64,000 nt of DNA from Afipia sp049747295 (GCF_049747295.1 NZ_JBMHJM010000002.1:62001-126000), one strand, 5' to 3'. Shown: positions 21,796-30,926, counted from the first letter of the stretch. Made by a program: numbers and translations. Notes: a model not told the origin generated them from the letters alone.

Positions 21796-23931
21796 ATGTG
21801 GTCTTCGGAAGCTACAAGCAGCACCAGCCCGACAGGCACAAGCACCATACCATCGTCGGATGCGCTCGCGCGCGTTTTCCTCGAACAGCTTGCAAGGAGT
21901 TCTATCGCCGAAGACAACTTATTTCCGGGTATCGAAATTCCTGACGATCCATTCGCGACAATTTCGTATGACCCGTCCGCCGTCGTTGTTCCAGCTGATA
22001 GATTGACGGTACGTTCTGATCTCGCAGCCGTTGCGGTCCTCTTGGCCCGGAGTATTGAGGCCGAACCTGGCCTGCTTGAAGAAATGCGTTGCGGCACCCT
22101 TTCCGTCACGATTGCGACCCGCAATTCTGAACTGGTTGGACTTGTCGCCAGGGTCCTTCGGACGTGCGTATTTGCGACGGAGGTCCATACCTCGCCAAAG
22201 CAACACCTTGCGTCGTGCGGAAAGCGTGCCCCGCGGCTCACGCTCGTAAGGGATGGGACAGAGCGTGGTCACACACCAGACAAAGGCAACGAGCTAGTCG
22301 TATCCGCCATTCACGAACTGAGGCAGATAATTGGGATTGCTCCCGAGCCGCAACGTTATTTGCCGCGCGATCTGATGCGCGCCGCGGACTTACACCTAGT
22401 CCTTGGTAATCTAGATGAAAGCGCTCTCCGCCTGGTCATCGAGGCTGTCACCGGCACGACACCGACCGGCCCGATTGATCATGACCTGGTGAGCGTCGTC
22501 GATGTCGGCGACCTCCCCCTCGCGATCAGAAAACGCCAGAGTCCAGAGGAATGCCTGAAGCGTCTCAGTGAAATCATCCGCAACAAGCGCATTTCTGATG
22601 ACGGCGGCCCAAAGCTTGAGGAACTTTCCGGATACGGTAAGGCGAAAGATTGGGGACTAAACCTGGCGGCTGATCTCGCAGCGTACAAGCGCGGTCGGCT
22701 GGATTGGGCGTCTATCGACAAGGGCCTCCTGCTGGATGGCCCACCCGGCGTCGGGAAAACGCAGTTCGCTAAAGCGCTAGCACGCAGCGCCGACGTGCCA
22801 ATCGTAGCAACGTCGGTCGCCCAGTGGAATGCGGCCAGCCATTTATCAGGTACGCTTCAGGCCATGCGGACTGACTTCGCGCGCGCGACGAAGCTCGCAC
22901 CCTCGATCTTATTCGTTGACGAACTGGATGGAATCTCAGACCGCGCACGCCTTCAAGGCGAGTACGTCGAGTATTGGTCCCAGATCGTTAACCTATTACT
23001 CGAACTTCTGGACGGAATCGACGAGCGCTCGGGCGTCGTCGTGATCGGGGCGACCAATCATCCAGATCGCATTGATCCCGCTATCCGCCGTGTTGGCCGT
23101 CTTGATAGAACTGTCACGATTGAGCGGCCTGATACAGATGATCTGTGCAAAATCATTCGCTTTCATCTCAAGCAAGACCTTGCCGACGCTGACCTCGTGC
23201 CGCTTGCGCTGGCCGGTCGTGGCGGTACCGGAGCCGACGTCGAAGCCTGGGTCCGCCGCAGCCGATCCCTCGCGCGACGCCGGAACCGCTCATTAACGGC
23301 GGAAGACATCTTGCAGGAGATCAGAGGACATCACCCTGATATCCCATCCCAACTGCGCCATGCGATCGCCATCCATGAAAGTGGTCATGTGATCGTCGGC
23401 ACGATCCTCGGCTGTTACCAGCCCGACATGGTTTGGCTTAACCAAGTTGGCGGGCGCACCAGCGGACGACTTGAGTCCTCCGATGTCTACACGTTGGCCG
23501 GACTGGATAACCTGATTACAACGCTCCTTGCTGGGCGCGCGGCCGAACGAACATTTCTAGATCCAACCGAGGTCACCATCGGTGCTGGTGGCGGCAACAA
23601 CTCCGATCTGGCACGCGCTACAGAGATCGCCCTAAATATCGAATCCGCTTTCGGTCTCGGCGAGCATGGCCTGTTGCATCTGCCCGCAATTTCTAGGGAA
23701 AAGATGCTTCTCGACAAGTCAGTGCGAACGACCATCAAGCGCCGCCTGAATGATTGTCGCCAGCGAGCTCAGGCAATCATTCAATCTAATCGGGCGACTA
23801 CACTCGCAATTGCAGATGCCCTCAAGCGCAACGGTTATTTGGATAGATCTACGATAGCGCAGATCATGAGCCAACAGCGCGCCTCGCACCTCGCGAAGAT
23901 TAACGTAACAGAATATTCGTCGACTGAGTAA
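21796..23931 (+). CDS. Soluble FtsH-like AAA+ ATPase with M41-type zinc protease domain, 711 aa
   Basis: Residues 1-270 have no membrane segment and no known domain. The AAA+ module carries Walker A GPPGVGKT (315-322), Walker B ILFVDELD (371-378), sensor-1 IGATN (417-421) and Arg residues in RRVGRLDR. A C-terminal M41 protease has HESGH at 527-531 and the third zinc ligand Asp604 in NNSDLARATEIA. True FtsH is anchored by two N-terminal helices; here they are replaced by a unique region. It likely unfolds and degrades specific proteins in the cytosol. Operon partners lie just upstream. Confidence 0.9.
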   Translation: MWSSEATSSTSPTGTSTIPSSDALARVFLEQLARSSIAEDNLFPGIEIPDDPFATISYDPSAVVVPADRLTVRSDLAAVAVLLARSIEAEPGLLEEMRCGTLSVTIATRNSELVGLVARVLRTCVFATEVHTSPKQHLASCGKRAPRLTLVRDGTERGHTPDKGNELVVSAIHELRQIIGIAPEPQRYLPRDLMRAADLHLVLGNLDESALRLVIEAVTGTTPTGPIDHDLVSVVDVGDLPLAIRKRQSPEECLKRLSEIIRNKRISDDGGPKLEELSGYGKAKDWGLNLAADLAAYKRGRLDWASIDKGLLLDGPPGVGKTQFAKALARSADVPIVATSVAQWNAASHLSGTLQAMRTDFARATKLAPSILFVDELDGISDRARLQGEYVEYWSQIVNLLLELLDGIDERSGVVVIGATNHPDRIDPAIRRVGRLDRTVTIERPDTDDLCKIIRFHLKQDLADADLVPLALAGRGGTGADVEAWVRRSRSLARRRNRSLTAEDILQEIRGHHPDIPSQLRHAIAIHESGHVIVGTILGCYQPDMVWLNQVGGRTSGRLESSDVYTLAGLDNLITTLLAGRAAERTFLDPTEVTIGAGGGNNSDLARATEIALNIESAFGLGEHGLLHLPAISREKMLLDKSVRTTIKRRLNDCRQRAQAIIQSNRATTLAIADALKRNGYLDRSTIAQIMSQQRASHLAKINVTEYSSTE

Positions 23932-24112
23932 CGCTTCTTCGAATGCTTATCACAACATATCGCGTGCTCGGCCGATGAATCACATCATTTTCAATTTTCT
24001 AGGTTTTTGAGTTTTCGCCTTTAGCTCACGTTAAGCCAACGTGGCAACACGCGCCATCCCGACGGAATCAGATCTTGTGCCGACGCCCTTCGAGCCGTAT
24101 ACGAGCCGTCTG

Positions 24113-24151
24113 CCAAACGCACTCGTTTGGTCTATTTCGCATCCTGCGAAA
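24113..24151. other. Two adjacent hairpins downstream of the protease gene
   Basis: CCAAACG/CGTTTGG (24113-24130) and TTTCGCA/TGCGAAA (24135-24151) form two 7-bp stems four bases apart. There is no T-run, so a simple Rho-independent terminator is unlikely. They lie at the left edge of the transposon remnant and could be part of its end or an RNA stability element. Confidence 0.35.
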
Positions 24152-24271
24152 CGCACTGCAGCCCGATCATCTCCGATGATGATCCCAACTAAAGGAGGCT
24201 CGAAATGTTGAATTCATTCGCATGCGCCTCCGGCTGCAATTCTTCGCGTACATCCTCAGCGTTCTTCGGCA

Positions 24272-24556
24272 TATCGGCCTGACGTTTTTGGCGGCTTGCC
24301 GCCAAGCACCATCTCGTACCGATGCGGGAATTCCCCTTATTCCCGGACGACGACGCTCGACGCATTCCCGCGTCGGCGAGAGGAGATTACGTCCATGATC
24401 ACCCTCACCGCTCTGACTGACGACCTCATAGCGCGCTGAAGTCGCGGATACGTCCGCGATCTCACCGCCGTTTCGATCGCTTGATCCCGAAAAGCGTTCC
24501 GCGTTGCCGGGGAGTCGTTTCCCGGAGCGCTCCACCTTTACTTGGAGGTCGTCATG
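24272..24556 (+). repeat. Structured leader repeat, copy 1
   Basis: A 285-bp unit matching 26079-26362 in the same orientation, about 91% identical over its last ~165 bp. Parts in order: hairpin GGCGGC-TT-GCCGCC, hairpin CGACGC/GCGTCG, GAGGAG plus a 14-codon micro-ORF, hairpin TCGCGGA-TACG-TCCGCGA just after its stop, hairpin CCGGGGA/TTCCCGG with one G-T pair, then GGAGG and an ATG. This resembles a leader-peptide or attenuator region. Confidence 0.6.
24396..24440 (+). CDS. Micro-ORF of the leader repeat, 14 aa (copy 1)
   Basis: Encodes MITLTALTDDLIAR with GAGGAG nine bases upstream. The second copy encodes MITFTALTDDLIAR; of three base changes between them, two are silent and one swaps Leu for Phe, which hints at coding constraint. 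A strong hairpin starts two bases after the stop. It may be a leader peptide; a chance frame cannot be excluded. Confidence 0.35.
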
Positions 24557-24754
24557 GACTTTTCTAAACCCACTGAAGCTCCTGTCGCAATCGTTGCCGA
24601 CAAGAACCCCGCTGCCAAGGCGGGATACGAAAATGCCCCCGCCGGATTGCCGCGTCTCCGTGGACACATCGAGCGAGTGTTCGGCACTATGCATACGAGC
24701 CTGATTCCCGATTTTACCGGACGGTCGTTCACTTCGCTTGATCACCAATGCCAA
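24554..24754 (+). pseudogene. TnsB-like transposase fragment fused to leader copy 1
   Basis: After the leader's ATG the frame reads MDFSKPTE, then PVAIVADKNPAAKAG, then PAGLPRLRGHIERVFGTMHT and FTGRSF. The second part matches the region around the third catalytic acid of the transposase at 27518 (PAGLAEMRARIERLFGT), so this piece carries the Glu of the DDE triad. About 30 residues including the second Asp are missing. The match ends at the inversion breakpoint near 24754. Not functional. Confidence 0.6.
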
Positions 24755-25258
24755 CGTAAGAGCATCGAACCCTCCGTTCTCGTAAGCGGACAGCCAACGG
24801 CGAAACGTGCGGGCGGAGGGCGGCTTCTTGTAGGTGACCGTCTGATCGCAACGCGCATTGCGCAGCGTGCGGGATGTCTCGATTGAAAGAAGCGCGACAG
24901 TAATGGACGCATCAGTGCGCTTGACGTTCTTATCGTTTTGCTCGCGCTTCAGGAACTCGGTGATGAAGTATTTACGGCGCATGAGTTTCTCAGCTTCTCC
25001 GCGCGAAAGATCAGAGAGGCTATTAACCCCGGCGATCAGCCGGGTGCGCGCATGTCCTTTTTCGTGCCAATTGCGGTCAATACGGATTGTCCCTGAGGCG
25101 ATCATCTGCTTGATCTGGTCGTGCGAGAAGGTTTCGTGCAATTCCGGGCCGGATCCAACACGTGCCAAGACGTATCCGTCGTCAGAGTTGGAAATGAAGC
25201 GAAGTTCGGCGGCTCCCATGGTGATGCGGTCGAGTGGGCTGATGTTCATCTTGGTCAC
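24755..25258 (-). pseudogene. Inverted 5' part of a TnsB/MuA-like transposase gene
   Basis: From a GTG at 25258 with GCAGGAG upstream, 168 codons encode a Mu-transposase N-terminal region with helix-turn-helix segments (ITVALLSIETSRTLRNARCD, PSARTFRRWLSAYENGGF). The reading after codon 168 is antisense to another fragment and unrelated. Re-inverting 24755 to about 25464 joins codon 168 in frame to the gene piece starting at 25465, so this is the displaced front half of that gene. The long minus frame to 24167 is otherwise meaningless. Confidence 0.7.
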
Positions 25259-25461
25259 GGCGACTCCTGCAAAGTTTCTGGTGAAGAGGGCATTTCGTTG
25301 GGTTTTCTGAAGACGGATCCGAGTCCACCAGCGCTAGCTGGGGCCAGCAGATTAATGTCAGTGAGTGAGCGGGAGCTGGCGCTATCCCTCGCTGGTGGAG
25401 TGGGTGGGCGTCACGTGGCCCGCTCTCCGACAGCGAGTGAGTCCGAAGTGATCCGTTCTTG

Positions 25462-26076
25462 ACGGGCGCGAGGTTGCGGACTGGGTACCGTAACAGTGGA
25501 AGCCCCTACTCCAACATTGATCCCGACGTGCACCGCCTTCTGAGCACGTATGCGGCCTCTTATTGCGACGTGCGTCGCCCTTCCATGAGTGCTGTTTACG
25601 AAAAGATGGCGGCCGAGATCACTAGCCTCAACATCCAACGCGAAGTGAGCGGACTTCCTCGCCTTATCTGCCCGGCAAAGGCCACCTTGTCTCGCAAGAT
25701 CAAGGCCCTCAACCAGTTCGAGGTGTATGCCAGCCGCCACGGTAACTCCCAGGCTCGCGCGAAGTACGCCATTGCCAGTACGGGACTGGACATGCCCCGC
25801 CGGCTTCTGCAAGTGCAGATCGACGAATGGTCTATCCAGCTTCATACGATCGCGGCGGACCTCGGCTTGGCCGATGATCTTACCGAAGAAGGCCGGAAGG
25901 CCCTTAAGAAGGAACGTCTGAAGGTTTGCCTGGTACTCGACGTCGCGACGCGCTGCGTCCTTGGCTTCCGCGTGACATCGCGAGGGGACGCAGAAAACGC
26001 CATCGGAGCATTGGCAATGGTCGTTTCCGACAAAAATTCCATTGCCAAGGCAGGAGGCTGTAAGTCGGACTTCTAA
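25462..26076 (+). pseudogene. Middle part of the same TnsB-like transposase gene
   Basis: The piece contains the region before the catalytic core (RTGYRNSGSPYSNIDPDVHR) and the first part of the integrase-like fold, VQIDEWSIQLHT with the first catalytic Asp and LVLDVATRCVLGFRVT. It stops at KAGGCKSDF, before the second Asp and the Glu. The front half lies inverted at 25258-24755. The break at 26076 is immediately followed by leader copy 2. Not functional. Confidence 0.7.
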
Positions 26077-26078
26077 AT

Positions 26079-26362
26079 ATATCGGCCCGATCGTTTGGCG
26101 GCTCGCCGCCAGCACGGCCATGGGTGATCCCCGAAGATTACCTCTTCCGAGAGATAGCTATCCGACGCACTCCCGCGTCGGCGTGAGGAGAATACGTCCA
26201 TGATCACGTTCACCGCTCTAACTGACGACCTCATAGCGCGCTGAAGTCGCGGATACGTCCGCAATCTCACTGCCCTTTCGATCGCTTGATCCCGAAAAGC
26301 GATCCGCGTTGCCGGGAAGTCGTTTCCCGGAGCGCTCCATCTTTGCCCGGAGATCGCCATGA
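26079..26362 (+). repeat. Structured leader repeat, copy 2
   Basis: Second copy of the 24272-24556 unit, same strand. All hairpins recur. The CCGGGAA/TTCCCGG stem has an A-T pair where copy 1 has G-T, so pairing is kept. The TCGCGGA/TCCGCAA stem has one C-A mismatch. The unit again ends with GGAG and ATG. It lies upstream of the tnsA-like gene. Confidence 0.6.
26200..26244 (+). CDS. Micro-ORF of the leader repeat, 14 aa (copy 2)
   Basis: Encodes MITFTALTDDLIAR, preceded by GAGGAG at the same distance as in copy 1. The stop and the hairpin after it are at the same positions. Leader-peptide function is an inference. Confidence 0.35.
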   Translation: MITFTALTDDLIAR

Positions 26363-26503
26363 CGTCGCTTGACCACACACAGGAACACTCCTCGGATCTG
26401 CGCAAGTTCTCCACGTCGTTTTCTTTGCCTTACTGGCTTCGGATCGATGCCCATGACTATGCGCATCGCACGGCCAGCATCCCCTCGCCCATAGCCAGCT
26501 GAC
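26360..26503 (+). CDS. Possible small ORF directly after leader copy 2, 47 aa
   Basis: The ATG at the end of leader copy 2 (CGGAG eight bases upstream) opens MTSLDHTQEHSSDLRKFSTS, then FSLPYWLRIDAHDYAHRT. It ends about 75 bp before the tnsA-like gene. No family recognised. It could be a real small protein controlled by the leader or the stub of a deleted gene. Confidence 0.32.
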
Positions 26504-26576
26504 ACCTCAGCGGACAGCAGTCCGCATCGTCATCTGCTCTCGGGCTTCGCCAAAGCCTGAATTACCCCCCGCGACA

Positions 26577-27458
26577 ATGGTGGCGCGGGCGAGCGAGGAC
26601 TCACGCGTGAACGAAAAGACCGTTATCCAATATCTGCACGAACGAAAGGCAGGCGTCAGTTCCTATCTGAAGCCTGTGCCCGATACTCCGATCTATTTGG
26701 CGCCCGACAAACCGTTCGCAGGCCGCTTTGAGCGTGTCGATGGCAATCCAAACGAATGTCCTACGCCCGGCGAACATGATCGTGAGGATTTCATCTGGAT
26801 TGAGTGTCAACCGACCACCGCTTCGCGAAATATCTCGCAACGGACGAAACGCTCATTTCGTATCCGCTCTTACGATCATGAAGACAATCGAGAACTTGTA
26901 GCAGAATCCAATATCGAAGAGGGATTCCGTCTGATCAAGCGCGCCGAGAGCCGTCATAACCGTATCTGGGATCAACCTCCAGCGCGCCACTACAAACTGC
27001 GAGACGGATCGGAGCACGCTCACACCTTCGACTATCTTATCGACGAATGGAATGGCTCCACCAGCGCATACGCTATTCGCCCAGAAGCCGACGTCGACGA
27101 ACAATTAAGGACTGCTATCCGGTGCATCCGTGAGCAAAGTCTTCATGGATTCGCCGACAACGCGTTCATCGTTACGGAACGTTTTGTGACCAAGGCAAAA
27201 ATTCGCAACGCGATCGAAATTCTCGACGCACGCGAATCCCGCAACGAAGCCGACGTTCAGATTGTTTCCGGATTGATCAGCCGAATTCGCGGCGGAGTGA
27301 TGCTCGATCATCTGGTTCAAGCAAGTCGACTCGGGCCACGCGGTCGCACCGCACTCCTGTGCCTCGTTGACGATGGCATTCTTCAATTCACTCGTAAGGA
27401 GCGGATTGGTCCGACGACGCTCCTCCGTCCCGCGAGCGGCCTTTCCAAACCACACTGA
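26577..27458 (+). CDS. TnsA-like transposon endonuclease, 293 aa
   Basis: The N-terminal endonuclease motifs of TnsA appear in order: AESNIEE with Glu110, DQPPA, HTFDYLID with Asp152, and AYAIRPE, where Arg168 stands in place of the catalytic Lys. TnsA makes the 5'-strand cut that allows cut-and-paste transposition with TnsB. The Lys-to-Arg change may weaken it. The ATG at 26577 lacks a ribosome site; a GTG at 26607 with GAGGAC six bases upstream is a likely alternative. The tnsB-like gene starts 16 bp downstream. Confidence 0.7.
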   Translation: MVARASEDSRVNEKTVIQYLHERKAGVSSYLKPVPDTPIYLAPDKPFAGRFERVDGNPNECPTPGEHDREDFIWIECQPTTASRNISQRTKRSFRIRSYDHEDNRELVAESNIEEGFRLIKRAESRHNRIWDQPPARHYKLRDGSEHAHTFDYLIDEWNGSTSAYAIRPEADVDEQLRTAIRCIREQSLHGFADNAFIVTERFVTKAKIRNAIEILDARESRNEADVQIVSGLISRIRGGVMLDHLVQASRLGPRGRTALLCLVDDGILQFTRKERIGPTTLLRPASGLSKPH

Positions 27459-27473
27459 ATCAGAGGAGCCGAC

Positions 27474-29188
27474 ATGAACACACACGCAGAAACTGAGCAG
27501 AATGTTCCGATCGCCGATGGGTGAAGCGTTACGAGGAGGCTGATTTCGATCGCGATGCACTGATCGACCGGTACAATGGCCCCGGCACCATTCGCGTGAC
27601 GCTGGATGCCGATTCGTATGCCCTTCATCACGAATACGCGATGAAGTACGCCAGCCGAAACAAGCCAAAGAAAGCATTTCTCTTTCTCCAATTGGAAGGG
27701 GCTCTAAAGGATGCGGACAAAGTTCGTTTGGCTGAGGGAAAAGCCCCACTCCGCCGCCTTAAGCGGCGCGCCTTCGAGAAGATGATCGATCGTCTTGACC
27801 CATTCTTCGTCTGCCTTGGACGCGAAGGACGCGAGGTCGCACTGCGAAAGTGGGGAATTCTCACCACGGGCCTCGATGTTGAGAAGCCGTTTGAACGCCT
27901 CGAGATGGATGAATGGAGGGTCAGCCTCATGACCCTTATGGTCGATGCAGGCGTGTGGGAAATGCTCGATGAAAAGAAAAAGATTGCCGTCAAGCGAAAA
28001 CGCGTATGGCTTTCGGTCGCCATCGATGCCCGGACTCGCATGATCGTCGCGATGCGCTTTCTTGACAGTGACCCCTGCATTGAAAGCGCACTCGCAACAA
28101 TTGAGCTTGCAATGAGGGACAAGTCTCGGATCGCGGAGCACGTCGGCGCCAGTCCGACCTACATTCACGCAAAGCCGCGATCGATTGCCATGGATAACGG
28201 ATCTAACTACACCGCCAATGACGTTATGGCGCGGATCGTACGCCTGGGAATTAGTGCCCACTATCCGCCCGCCGGCCTCGCTGAAATGCGAGCACGTATC
28301 GAGCGTCTTTTCGGCACGCTCAAGACCAAAATCGTATCCCATTTTACCGGGCAAACCTTCTCCAACATCCTTGAGAAGGGAGACTACGACTCTAGTGCAA
28401 ATGCTTCGCTTAACGTCGAGGAACTAAACCGTTGCTTTCTCCGGGGTGTTCTTGACCTTTACCATCACCACCCACACGAGGGTTTGCTTAACGAAACTCC
28501 GTATCAGTGCATGTTGCGCCTGAGCAAGGAGTATGGTCTGCCGCTTCCACCTGATCGCGACGTACTTCGGCATGTCATGGGCGTCTCGTGTCAGCGCCGC
28601 ATCGGCGACGCAGGCGTTCGTGTTCTGGGAATTCGCTATCAATCTAAAGCGCTTCAGCTTTTCCGCCGAGAGGCGCGTCAGAAACCTATTGAAATCCGCG
28701 TCGACCGGTTCGACTTGTCCAGCATCTCCGTGAAGACCTCTCGCGGTTGGATCGTCTGCAATGCTCGTTATAAGGGGCTCGAGGGAGTATCCCTCTGGCA
28801 ATGGACGGAAGCCATCCGCGACTTGCGTCGACGCAATGTCGATTTGGCGGCCGCCTCACGACATTTCGTTATCGATGCCGTGCGCAACTTGTCCAACGCA
28901 GCGGCCGAGGCCGTGAAGCGCGCCGAGATCAAAAATCCGATTGTAAATGCGGGGACCTTCCAAACACTGGAAGGCACCCTATTCCGTGGCCTGACTTTCG
29001 CCGATGACGGCGAATGGGGCGATGAACTGGTGTTGTCCGACGGAACGTTGCCTGCCCCGGACCTTGTCATGGCCAATCAATCGAATGGGCCTGTCAGCCA
29101 GGACACGGAAAATACTCAATCGCCCCAAGATGATCTTTACCTCACCGATCACGGCTTTGGAAGCGAATCCGAATGGACCTCTAACTAA
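27474..29188 (+). pseudogene. TnsB-like DDE transposase gene with N-terminal deletion and frameshift
   Basis: GAGGAG and an ATG at 27474 start MNTHAETEQNVPIADG, which stops at 27522. One base out of phase, a 555-codon frame opens with WVKRYEEADFD, the segment that follows the HTH region in the related gene at 25258. About 150 residues of N-terminal DNA-binding domain are gone. The catalytic core is intact (numbered from GTG 27521): Asp130 (MDEWRV), Asp225 (MDNGSNY), Glu261 (RARIERLFGT), followed by a Mu-type C-terminal beta barrel. A short product from GTG 27521 is possible but should not bind ends normally. Confidence 0.75.
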
Positions 29189-29202
29189 GGAAGGATTGAT
29201 AC

Positions 29203-29610
29203 ATGGACAGAAACACTGACTTTTTTCCCGATGACATTGAGATCGTTGACTCCCACCTCGTGGACCGCATGGAGTCTGACGCGCTCCAATTGGCAACGCG
29301 CATGGCGGAAATCAATTCTCGCTATCTTTCTACCAAACGAGACAAAAACATCGAGACGGAGCTAAAACTTTTGATCGGCGGAGCCGCTGTTTCCGCCGCA
29401 GGATTTCAATCTGAGCGGCGATGCCTCGCGGTGATCGGCGAGACTGGAGCAGGAAAGTCCAGAAGTATCGGCCGCGCGATTGCCGCGCGACCTGAATTCC
29501 AACCGCGCGTAACCGGGATGACGGAGACTGTGCCAATTCTCCGCATCAAGGCCCCGCGCCCCTCGACGTTGAAACTCATTGCCGAGGAAATTCTGGACGG
29601 TCTCGACTAG
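29203..29610 (+). pseudogene. TnsC/TniB-like AAA+ ATPase gene, 3' truncated
   Basis: AGGA precedes the ATG, 14 bp after the tnsB-like stop. The 135-residue product has a helical N-terminus and Walker A VIGETGAGKS (79-86), then PILRIKAPRPSTLKLIAEEI, typical of TniB/TnsC ATPases that pass target information to the transposase. It ends at GLD before Walker B and the sensor motifs; complete relatives have 300 residues or more. The downstream sequence is unrelated, so a deletion or insertion boundary lies near 29610. Confidence 0.72.
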
Positions 29611-29680
29611 GATGGCCGGACTCGGCCAACGAGCACCACAAATCATCCCAACGTGTCGCTGCACCCGCGGCGACAGAAAC

Positions 29681-29706
29681 AAAACCCGCCGGAAACGGCG
29701 GGTTTT
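29681..29706. terminator. Bidirectional Rho-independent terminator
   Basis: A perfect 10-bp stem AAAACCCGCC/GGCGGGTTTT with a 6-base loop, with T-run on the plus strand and A-run on the left. It lies between the end of the transposon remnant and the convergent desaturase gene and can serve both. Confidence 0.75.
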
Positions 29707-29800
29707 CTGCTTTCGGCGCACCAATACGCCAATGACGACGATGCAGCCGCTGCGGCGACGCATATTAAGCGCCGCCTACTCAAAACACTCTCTCGAAGCC

Positions 29801-30796
29801 TTACGACTCGCCAAGTCTATCCGGTCGAGCCTGTTGATGCGCGCCGCCCGCGAAAATGTCGTGCACGAGCCCGAGTTTCCCAAGCCCCAGAATAATCAGG
29901 CCATTGATGTCGACCTCGTACCAGGCGTGCGAAAGGTAGGCGTCCCGCGGAAACCGATGATGGTTGTTGTGCAGCCCTTCACCAAAGGTGAGAATATTCG
30001 TCACCATCTCATTGGTCGTGCCGTCATTGGTCTCGAAGCGGCGATAACCGTAGCGACCGTCACTGTGGCAGACCGAGTTAACCAGCGAGGTGGAGAAGGT
30101 CATGACGTAGCTGCGGAACAGGCCGGAGAACAAGACGCAGCCGATCATCGCGTGCACGCCGCCAAACGCGTAGCCGATGGCGCCGGGAATGAACACCGCC
30201 GACAGCGCGTACCAGAACCAGCGCGTCCGGGTGAAGAACATGGCGATCGGGTCGGCCAGAATATCCTTGGCGTAGTATTCGCCATCGGTGGTGGCATGGT
30301 CCCACACCCAGCCGCCTTGCGCATGCATCATCCCCTTGGCGAAGCTGACAAAGCGGTTGCCGCTGCCGTCATAATAAGGGCTGTGAACGTCGCCGGGCTT
30401 GTCAGCGTGAAGATGGTGCCGGCGATGATTGGAAACCCACTTCAGCACCGAGCCCTGCACCGCCATCGTGGCGATCGCGCAGAAGAACGCCCTCATGACC
30501 GGACCGCAGCGAAAACTCCGGTGCACAAGCAGGCGATGCATGGCGACGCCGATCCCGACCGTGGTCAGCGAAAACATGCCGAGGAATACCCAGATCTCCA
30601 CCCAGCCGATGCCTTGCGTGAATGCCCAGACCAACCCTGCGATCGAACCTGCGATCAAAATCCCGAATACGACGTAGGATTCGCGAAGCTTGGCATCGAC
30701 CAGCGGACCTTCGACGAGGACGCCTGGCGGCAGGCTCCCGACGCTTTCATCCGGCACCGAACTCTGCATCACGGTCATTTTAGATGATCCACCCAT
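29801..30796 (-). CDS. Membrane acyl-CoA / fatty-acid desaturase, 331 aa
   Basis: Three His boxes bind the di-iron centre: HRLLVH, HRRHH and HNNHH. Hydrophobic pairs of helices (VVFGILIAGSIAGLVWAF, WVFLGMFSLTTVGIGVA, and a pair near the middle) give the usual four-helix topology. Such enzymes introduce a delta-9 type double bond into acyl chains in the inner membrane. The ATG at 30796 with GGAAG upstream is preferred to the frame's far-upstream start; ATG 30778 is an alternative. Convergent with the transposon remnant. Confidence 0.9.
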   Translation of the reverse strand: MGGSSKMTVMQSSVPDESVGSLPPGVLVEGPLVDAKLRESYVVFGILIAGSIAGLVWAFTQGIGWVEIWVFLGMFSLTTVGIGVAMHRLLVHRSFRCGPVMRAFFCAIATMAVQGSVLKWVSNHRRHHLHADKPGDVHSPYYDGSGNRFVSFAKGMMHAQGGWVWDHATTDGEYYAKDILADPIAMFFTRTRWFWYALSAVFIPGAIGYAFGGVHAMIGCVLFSGLFRSYVMTFSTSLVNSVCHSDGRYGYRRFETNDGTTNEMVTNILTFGEGLHNNHHRFPRDAYLSHAWYEVDINGLIILGLGKLGLVHDIFAGGAHQQARPDRLGES

Positions 30797-30926
30797 AGAA
30801 AATTCTTCCGCAACGGTACAGGTGCGGGTTGTTTCCGGCAAGGACTCAACCCGGCTGCACGGCGCGGAGCCGTGCCCCAAAAAGACACGAGCAGATGAAG
30901 GTGAAGCCAATTCTAAGGGACGCCCT

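Larger units (their letters stand above)
23940..29612. mobile_element. Degraded Tn7-like (TnsABC-type) transposon remnant
   Basis: The segment holds a TnsA-like endonuclease, a TnsB-like DDE transposase, a TnsC-like ATPase, and fragments of at least one further TnsB-like gene. No TnsD/TniQ or TnsE gene, tRNA or CRISPR array is seen. Exact ends are unknown: the left limit is set after the protease gene, the right limit where the TnsC frame breaks. All three core genes show damage or doubtful starts, so the element should be immobile by itself. Confidence 0.7.

Noticed and set aside
24167..24754. Continuation of the long minus-strand frame beyond the transposase N-terminus
   Set aside because: It is antisense to the plus-strand transposase fragment and to leader copy 1, and shows no protein-like pattern after the inversion joint.
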